Source: a bacterium (GTDB lineage: Bacteria; UBP14; UBA6098; B30-G16). Taken from it: DNA of 6,477 nt. The notes under the pieces were generated by a model. It had not been told where the DNA came from and did no database searches. It was given only the letters and a program-made list of their open reading frames with translations. Positions 1 through 6,200 of this stretch are shown here, piece after piece. Each line of letters begins with the position of its first letter. Within the stretch, counting starts at the first letter, position 1. The position numbers were made by a program, and so were the translations under genes. The stretch lies in contig JAUXEQ010000090.1 in the NCBI GenBank assembly GCA_030620455.1, positions 1 to 6,477 of the forward strand. Direction: 5' to 3'.

Positions 1-734
1 ATAGATGCTTCGACAAATGCCGAAAATATTTTTTTTGAGTAATCATTATCGATAGATTCAGGATGCCATTGGATCGAGAGTATAAACCTTTCACCATCGA
101 GTTCTAATGCTTCAATTGCTTCATCCGGACCTATTGCGGATATTTTAAGTCTATTGCTAATATTATTAACTATCTGATGGTGCGATGAATTAACGACAAT
201 TATTTGACAACCTAAGATATCAAAAAGCTTACTTGGTTTTAAGATCCTAACTTTATGCCATGACCTCTTCTCTTTCTCACCATGCCTTCTATGCTCAATT
301 TTAACAACTTGTTTTTTGCTTTTCCACATCTCTGCAATATCCTGATACAGATCCCCTTCGAGGATAACGTTTAAAACTTGATGCCCTCGGCAAACTCCTA
401 AAACAGGTTTCTCGGTGTTTTCAAGGAAATATTTACTAAAATGAAACTCAAAAAAATCCCGACGAGGACTCACGTCTTTTTCATAGGATGAAAGCTTTTT
501 CCCGTAATATTCCGGTGAAATATCTCCTCCTCCACTCATTAATAGTCCATCAATATTGTGTGCTATCTCACAGAATAGTTTTTCATTCGGTTTTTCGATA
601 TTAGGTAACAGAACTGGGATACCACCTGCCCAATATATCACATGAGAGTATTCGGACTTTGTTAAATCGGTTGGGAGACCTCTCTTCGTCAAACCAGTAG
701 AGGTTGTAATTCCAATTAATGGACTTCTTCTAAT
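1..734 (-). CDS. Class I glutamine-amidotransferase-fold hydrolase, peptidase C26 / PuuD-like family (3' end beyond window)
   Basis: Reading from an ATT codon at 734-732 gives 244 residues with no stop before the left edge. Seen: the N-terminal strand PLIGITTS (5-12), the glycine turn GLLMSGGGDISPEYYG (63-78), the nucleophile elbow GVCRGHQ with Cys115, VNSSHHQ (181-187), and IQWHPE supplying His224 and Glu226. Together these make a complete Cys-His-Glu triad in the order of the C26 family, which includes gamma-glutamyl-GABA hydrolase PuuD (usually about 230-260 residues), so only a few C-terminal residues are probably missing. The protein is likely cytosolic and should hydrolyse a gamma-glutamyl amide; the actual substrate is unknown. 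It is last in a tight cluster, one base after the stop of the DHS-like gene. There is no ATG, GTG or TTG in frame between the upstream stop (752-750) and the first conserved strand, so the start is non-canonical or a base is wrong. Family assignment is secure; PuuD function is not. Confidence 0.9.
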   Translation of the reverse strand, partial: MRRSPLIGITTSTGLTKRGLPTDLTKSEYSHVIYWAGGIPVLLPNIEKPNEKLFCEIAHNIDGLLMSGGGDISPEYYGKKLSSYEKDVSPRRDFFEFHFSKYFLENTEKPVLGVCRGHQVLNVILEGDLYQDIAEMWKSKKQVVKIEHRRHGEKEKRSWHKVRILKPSKLFDILGCQIIVVNSSHHQIVNNISNRLKISAIGPDEAIEALELDGERFILSIQWHPESIDNDYSKKIFSAFVEAS

Positions 735-735
735 T

Positions 736-1695
736 CTAATGCTCCTTCTTTAACAATATTGATGCTAATAATGGCATCATTATTTCATGATGCCCAATAA
801 AATAAAATCCTTTATTTCTCGAACCGGCTGTAGGTCTATTAACTATATTTTCATTGGGTCTATATTGAAATATCATATCAAAATATCCTACATAAAAATC
901 ATTAACTAAATAACCAAGATTTCTCACAGCAGAAATTGACTTTAAAAAAACCTCCGGCATAACAACTGCAGAACCCCATCCTAAAAGGACTCCATTCTCT
1001 AATCGCGATACAAAACTGCAAAAGCGTCTGAAATCCCGCATGGCTGTTATCCCAATTGCTGCATCGTTTACTGAGGGATGAATGTGATTTACCTCTGCGC
1101 CTGGAATTGTATGAAGAGTAATTGGTACGCCTCGGATAAAAAGACTACATAATATAGATTTTTCTGCATATGGAGGATTTTCCGCAATGAGAGCTCGAGC
1201 AATCGACTCCCCATAACCATAACCCAATTGAGAACCTTTGGATATTGCTTTATTGATGAAATCAGCAGTTTCTTTTGTGGTTCCAAAATTTCCTTTTTCA
1301 AGCTCGGAGCCAACACATTCAGATGTTTTTCCAAATAATGCAATTTCAACATCGTGAATCCCCAGCGCTCCATTTGCCGAAAATGAAGTGATAAAGCCAT
1401 TCTCAGCCAATTGAATGATTATAGGAGCTAACCCTAACTTTATAACATGAGCACCAGACAGCCAGAGCAATTCCTTTTTTTTCCCTTTAGCTTCATTTAT
1501 AGCTTTAACAAGCCTTTTCAAGTCCTTCGAGGCTAAACAATCCGGCATTGAATGTAGCTGGTCGAAACAGTTTTTATCAACTACTATAGGTTTAGAGAAA
1601 TTTTCGACACTCTCTTTGCTTTTTCTTTCGCTAATGGAAATAGTTCTCAGATTAGCAAATGAAATCTCTTCGTATTTGGGAAATTTTTCATCCAT
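736..1695 (-). CDS. Deoxyhypusine-synthase-like conserved protein, function unknown
   Basis: 319 residues, soluble, with no signal peptide or membrane segment. I recognise it as a bacterial family that resembles deoxyhypusine synthase, a Rossmann-like NAD-dependent enzyme acting on spermidine, but the family's function is not known to me. Seen motifs: WLSGAHVIKLGLAP (78-91), SANGALGIHDVEIAL (106-120), GYGYGESIARALIAENPP (158-175), HTIPGAEVNHIHPS (195-208), GSAVVMPEVFLKSI (241-254) and GHHEIMMPLL (301-310). The His/Asp/Glu-rich stretches look like active-site loops. The layout of the IHD segment, the ENPP/GVPIT/HIHPS segment and the C-terminal HHEIMMPLL segment parallels that of eukaryotic deoxyhypusine synthase, but I cannot place the catalytic lysine, so the same reaction should not be assumed. 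The ATG at 1695 directly follows the MreD-like TAA and has no clear Shine-Dalgarno sequence, which suggests translational coupling. The stop at 738-736 lies one base from the next gene. Confidence 0.75.
   Translation of the reverse strand: MDEKFPKYEEISFANLRTISISERKSKESVENFSKPIVVDKNCFDQLHSMPDCLASKDLKRLVKAINEAKGKKKELLWLSGAHVIKLGLAPIIIQLAENGFITSFSANGALGIHDVEIALFGKTSECVGSELEKGNFGTTKETADFINKAISKGSQLGYGYGESIARALIAENPPYAEKSILCSLFIRGVPITLHTIPGAEVNHIHPSVNDAAIGITAMRDFRRFCSFVSRLENGVLLGWGSAVVMPEVFLKSISAVRNLGYLVNDFYVGYFDMIFQYRPNENIVNRPTAGSRNKGFYFIGHHEIMMPLLASILLKKEH
742..747 (-). promoter_or_regulatory. Shine-Dalgarno site deciding the ATT start of the C26 hydrolase
   Basis: The minus strand reads AAGGAG at 747-742, inside the last codons of the DHS-like gene. 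It is followed by a 7-base spacer and then ATT at 734-732. This is the strongest ribosome-binding sequence at any gene start in the window. It favours the second of two in-frame ATT codons; the first, at 740-738, is only one base away. Translation from 734 restores the conserved N-terminal strand of the family. Confidence 0.6.
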
Positions 1696-2181
1696 TTATG
1701 AAAATCTTGGAGCAAATAGTTTTCTAATCTTAAAAATTTGTAATATAAGAACTGCAAAAATTGCATTGTAAAGTGCAGATGGAAGTACAAATCTCCATAA
1801 CCCATATAGAATAGCGACATGGTATGAGCTAAGAGAAAGATAGATCGCTCTATCTATAAATTCTGCAACAAAAACAACAAATCCTACAAAAAAAGGATGA
1901 TTAATATTAAGCTTACCCCGCATCAATGAAATGAAAAGAGCAGCAGTAGCTCGTGCAACCATCCCGGCTCCCATCCATTGAGGATTAAGACAGTCCATAA
2001 GAAATCCAGAAAAAGCTCCCCATAAAATAGTTCCTGGTCCCGAAGTACCTAAACCTACTAGGACAACTGCTAATAATCCTAGATCGATATCCCATCCCAT
2101 AATTCTCAGCGGTGCAAGAAGAGAAGTTCCCGCATAAGTGGCGATGACAATCAAAATAAATCTAAATATAAACTTTTTCAT
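1696..2181 (-). CDS. mreD: MreD-like rod-shape-determining membrane protein
   Basis: 161 residues, very hydrophobic, with about five to six predicted membrane segments (roughly 4-24, 33-48, 50-64, 73-88, 97-117, 130-151). The length matches MreD (about 160-170). The segment GAFSGFLMDCLNPQWMGAG (55-73) resembles the conserved Gly-x-x-x-Asp loop of MreD, and the ending ALYNAIFAVLILQIFKIRK (basic tail after the last helix) is also typical. MreD is an inner-membrane part of the elongasome with MreB, MreC, PBP2 and RodA. None of those genes is adjacent here, which is unusual; the gene instead opens a unit with two soluble enzymes. The start at 2181 (MKKFIFRF) fits a membrane protein, but no Shine-Dalgarno is visible in the short leader. 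It could be another small ECF-like or MreD-fold membrane protein, so the name is probable rather than certain. Confidence 0.65.
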   Translation of the reverse strand: MKKFIFRFILIVIATYAGTSLLAPLRIMGWDIDLGLLAVVLVGLGTSGPGTILWGAFSGFLMDCLNPQWMGAGMVARATAALFISLMRGKLNINHPFFVGFVVFVAEFIDRAIYLSLSSYHVAILYGLWRFVLPSALYNAIFAVLILQIFKIRKLFAPRFS

Positions 2182-2202
2182 TTTGTCTAAATTAATAACT
2201 AA

Positions 2203-2232
2203 AGTATAAATTCATTCATTCTCGATATTCAA
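2203..2232 (-). promoter_or_regulatory. Putative sigma-70-type promoter of the MreD-like unit
   Basis: The minus strand carries TTGAAT at 2232-2227 and TATACT at 2208-2203, separated by 18 bases. The -10 box matches the consensus in five of six positions and the -35 box in four of six. A start near 2196 would give a leader of about 15 bases before the ATG at 2181. It lies in the only sizeable gap of the window, exactly where a new transcription unit would begin. The region is very AT-rich, so chance matches are likely, and FCB-group bacteria may use a different promoter consensus. Confidence 0.35.
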
Positions 2233-2238
2233 GAATAT
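2225..2238. repeat. 14-base palindrome overlapping the putative -35 box
   Basis: The plus strand reads ATATTC AA GAATAT, two perfect 6-base inverted arms around two bases. A second copy of TATTCAA begins 14 bases on (2240-2246, after 2226-2232), so the spacer holds both an inverted and a direct repeat. The position over the -35 box would suit a repressor operator, but AT-rich DNA produces such palindromes easily. Confidence 0.3.
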
Positions 2239-2262
2239 TTATTCAATATTAACTACAAACAT

Positions 2263-3204
2263 TTATGGGATAATTCTTGTAAATCTACCTTTTCCTTTCT
2301 GAGCTTTTGTAGCCTGCTCGATCGAGGTTATAATAACTTCTTTACCACCATTTTCAATAAAATAAATTGAAGCTTCAATTTTTGGACCCATTGAACCCGG
2401 TGGAAAATGGTTTTCTTTGTAATATTCCTTTGCATCCGAAACGGTCATTTGAGAAAGATCGATCTGTTCAGGTTTACTAAAATTTAAAGATACTCTATCG
2501 ATACTTGTAATAATCAATAATTTTTCAGCACCAATATCGAGCGCAAGAACTGCTGACGCTCTATCCTTATCTATTACTGCATCCACTGGCTCGAGAGAAC
2601 CATCTCGTTTTCTTATAACTGGGATTCCTCCACCTCCAGTGGAAATAATAATCATTCCCGCATTCATAAGGTTTTTTATTGCTTGTTTCTCAACTATTTC
2701 CTTAGGCCAAGGAGATGCAACAACTCTTCTCCAACCTCGACCTATATCCTCTCTCATTATCCAGCCTTGCTCTCTGATGAGCTTTTCAGCTTCTTCATAT
2801 GTATAAAATCGTCCAATAAATTTCGATGGTTTTTTAAATCCCGGGTCATTAGGATCAACAACAACTCTGGTGACAATAGTTGCTACCGAGTGATTAAAAT
2901 CCATTGAATTAAGCTTATTACCAAGCGCTAATGCCAGAAGAACTCCTATTTCCCCCTGAGTAGTTGCGCCACAAATTGATAATGGCATAGGAACGACCTC
3001 ATGCTGTGAAAGCTCGACTCTTCGCAATGCATTACCGACTTGAGGACCGTTGCCATGAGTAACTGCAATCTGCCAATTTTCCTCGACTATCGGAGCTAAT
3101 ATAGCCATAGAACGCTTTGCTCTTTCCACCTGAACCTCAAAAGGATCGGTGCCTTTCATAGAAATGGCATTTCCGCCAAGAGCTACAACAATTTTTCTTC
3201 CCAT
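2263..3204 (-). CDS. arcC: Carbamate kinase
   Basis: 313 residues from ATG 3204, the usual length of carbamate kinase (about 310). This cytosolic amino-acid-kinase-fold enzyme interconverts carbamoyl phosphate plus ADP with carbamate plus ATP, normally the last ATP-yielding step of arginine, agmatine or allantoin fermentation. Seen: VVALGGNA at the N-terminus (GGN at 10-12), THGNGPQVGN (49-58), the glycine stretch STGGGGIPV (188-196), VIDKDRASAVLA (211-222, with Lys213 and Asp214) and FPPGSMGPKIEA (267-278, with Lys275). All expected substrate and nucleotide loops are present, so it looks functional. A TTG nine bases upstream (3213) is in frame, but ATG 3204 gives the family-typical start MGRKIVVALGG and lies 11 bases after an AGGA that overlaps the peptidase stop. 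It follows the peptidase gene by 13 bases, so the two are probably cotranscribed. No arcA, arcB or putrescine carbamoyltransferase gene is in the window. Confidence 0.95.
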   Translation of the reverse strand: MGRKIVVALGGNAISMKGTDPFEVQVERAKRSMAILAPIVEENWQIAVTHGNGPQVGNALRRVELSQHEVVPMPLSICGATTQGEIGVLLALALGNKLNSMDFNHSVATIVTRVVVDPNDPGFKKPSKFIGRFYTYEEAEKLIREQGWIMREDIGRGWRRVVASPWPKEIVEKQAIKNLMNAGMIIISTGGGGIPVIRKRDGSLEPVDAVIDKDRASAVLALDIGAEKLLIITSIDRVSLNFSKPEQIDLSQMTVSDAKEYYKENHFPPGSMGPKIEASIYFIENGGKEVIITSIEQATKAQKGKGRFTRIIP

Positions 3205-3217
3205 GTCTTCCAAAATC

Positions 3218-6200
3218 CTATCTTATAATAAATAACTTCTTTGAAACAGTATAATCTTTCCCAGAAAGCCTAACAAAGTAAAGACCGGAGTTTAAACAAC
3301 TTCCATATATATCTTTACCAAACCATGTCATTGCATAACTTCCATTCACCTCACCAATAACATCAACAATTCTACCCATAAAATCTATTACCTCGATTAT
3401 ACCCTCATCCGGGGAATATCCGCTAATAAAACATGATGAATTAAACGGATTAGGTGAAATGGAAATAGAAATTTCATCAGGTTTGAGAGTATTTCTTTGA
3501 GAAATCTTCAATCCCCTATACGTATTAACAACTCCAGTTCTACGAATATCATGCCTTGAATGCAACCACATAAATTTATTTTCTTTATACTCGGCGTCGG
3601 TATCCCAGACATAAAGTTTCCCGTCATACGCTGCTGCAATAATTTCAGCTAAGCCATCGTTATCTATATCATCGATTGTGGGATATGCAACAATAGCCAC
3701 CTCAGCTGTAAGCGGAAAACCTTGAGCAATTTCTGAACCATCCATATTATAACCCCATAAAATCTTATCATTCGTAAGTAGAACTTCCACATCTTCAACA
3801 TCGTCATCTAAATTGCCAATTATTGGTCCTGCCCAATGAACATTCCCAATTGGAATTGGAAACCCAGGATATTCTAAACCTTCGTAAGTTATAACCCAAA
3901 GATTATCTTCACTTTGAATAAAAATTTCCTGCTTTTTATCTCTATCGATATCGAATAAAGAAGGCGACCTAATACCATCACCAAAACGTCCTCTGTCAAG
4001 GCAGGGAAATCCATCGAGAGTTGTTCCGTCTCCATCGATAGCAAATATTCCTTTCCCTTTTACAAGTATCACAATTTCAAGATCTGTCGTATCATCATCC
4101 AAATTCCCCATAACAACAGAACCTAATGGGTCTGCTGGATTTGAAGGAGTTCCATTTATTTTATAGGGGAAACCAGCAACGCGAGATCCATCATGATTCC
4201 ATGCGTAAACATATCCATTTCCCAAAGTATCGATTCCACCGCCTACAACAATTTCCGGAAAACCATCACCATCGATATCGCCTACTGCAGGTGCCGATGA
4301 GCCTATTCCTTTCCGGGACATAAAAGAAGTATCTACTAGATAAGTTGATCCAATATACGGCATTCCATAACAATTTACTATATGAAGCCTTCGAATTTGA
4401 TCTAACAGTATGATTTCAAGAGTGTTATCGTCATTAAGATCTTCTAAAACAAAAGAAGCTAATATACCAGCACCTAAACTCACAGGAAATCCAGGTTTTA
4501 GAACTCCATAAGGATCGAGAGCCCAAAGTAAACCCGGAAAATCTCTTATTGCTACAATAATTTCAATCTCTCCATCGTTATCGATATCTGCAGCTGCAGG
4601 TGGCGCCCAAAAACCATTTCTTAATCGAACATCGACGGACAGAATCGGATCGATCCCTGATGTAGAATCAACTAACTCCTCGCCGTTATATCGATAAGCA
4701 ACCAAATTTCCCTCGGCATCTGCAACGTAGATCTCTTTCAAACTGTCTCCATCGATATCGACAGTCATTGGCGCAGAAAGAACCCATGCACCCACAGGAA
4801 GGTCTACTGGAAAACCTTCTGCCAATTGGAATGAAAGCTCTCCTGAAACTATTAATGATGGTGGTCCACAAATCCCGTTCGAATCCAATGCTATAACACG
4901 ATAGCTATATTTTTTGTTTTCTATATTTCTATCAACATAAAAAGAGTTATGTATAGGAAAGTCATTTAAATATTCGAAGTCGAATGTATCTTCTCCACGC
5001 AGTACGAAATAACCTTTCGCTGCAGCAACAGGTTCCCAGTCGAGCCTTACATAATCTGTATTAGAAGTTAGTTTCAAGTTAATAGCAGTTTCAAATGAAT
5101 AAATGCTATAATTATAAACGAAATATGAATCCATATAACTAATATGAATAGTGAATGGAAACATATAAAACCTTGGCAGAATAACATGAGAGGTAATATC
5201 CGAAACACCCCTTGGTGCAATATTTATCACTATCGAATCTTCAAGAAAAGAATATCCAGGTCCACTTAATCTAACAATCACTTCTTTTGCGTCTGCAAAT
5301 CCTCTGTTACCAAGTCTTATTGTTAAAATTCCGCTGTCGCCTAATGATGGAATATTATTTTCATCACTCCAAAGACCAGCAACAAGTTCAAAAGAGGGCG
5401 CATAAAGATTGAAATCAAAAGTATCGCTCGAACCACTTTTAAATTTGATTATTGCTTTTGTTTTCAAATCACCTGAAAAAAAAGAATCTACCTCGAAAAT
5501 ATTCGATTTGATTTCCACAGTATCCAATGCATCTAAGACTAAGTACTCCTTGTTCTCCGAATCCGAAAATCCCTCGACAGACATAAACACAGAGTCGATA
5601 GCAGCTGTAGTACTTAAATTCACAATTTTCCATAAAACCTGGGCAAATTCACCAATTTCGATTAGGTCATCAGAATCCCCAGAGACTTCATTAACTTCAA
5701 AATCCAAAACTCTCATTACTCCATAATCTACAGGAACAACAGGGAGCTTCTCAGTCTTCCGTGGTAATGAATGAAGAGTAACTATTACCGAATCTTCAAA
5801 TATATATGGCAAGGGTATTTTCACGGAATCGCCAGTTATCCAAGTTCTTTCAATAACTCTTCTGTTTGAAGAAATGGTCAGCAACGTTCGATGTATAAGA
5901 GGCGGAGTGATTACTACAATTAATGTATCATTGGATGAGCGAATCTCTGTATTGATTAAAATCAAAGTTTTATCTACCGCTTTAAATGGACTAACCGGTG
6001 TTAATGGCGAACCAACTAAGCCAACAATCGCCTTTTTATAATAATGATCACCCATTCTATATTGCCATTTATTGAGAATCTCTCCAGTCGTTGTCGAGGA
6101 ATCTTGAATGAAAGATTGCCAGAACATCATATCGATCACCCTCTGATATGTCCAAGCTTTGTTGGAATGAGCAAACATTGCTACTCCACCGCCAGATGGA

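Noticed and set aside
690..692. TTG as the start of the C26 hydrolase
   Set aside because: It would delete the first beta-strand (PLIGITTS), which is conserved in the family, and lacks the AAGGAG that fits the ATT start.
735..752. Programmed +1 frameshift fusing the DHS-like and C26 proteins, by analogy with prfB
   Set aside because: The frames do differ by +1 and AAGGAG precedes CAT TAG, but the spacing does not match prfB and tRNA-His re-pairing on ATT would be poor. Initiation at ATT is simpler.
1089..1400. Alternative-frame open frames at 1089-1400 and 4686-4871 (minus) and at 2683-2907, 4126-4323, 5409-5726 and 6044-6316 (plus)
   Set aside because: Each lies entirely inside a gene with strong protein-family motifs and shows no recognisable domain or start signal of its own.
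2225..2240. Rho-independent terminator after carbamate kinase
   Set aside because: The only hairpin has about five A-T pairs around CTTG and no following T-run on the minus strand, so it is too weak.
3211..3213. TTG as the start of carbamate kinase
   Set aside because: The ATG nine bases downstream gives the family-typical N-terminus and a better spacing to AGGA.
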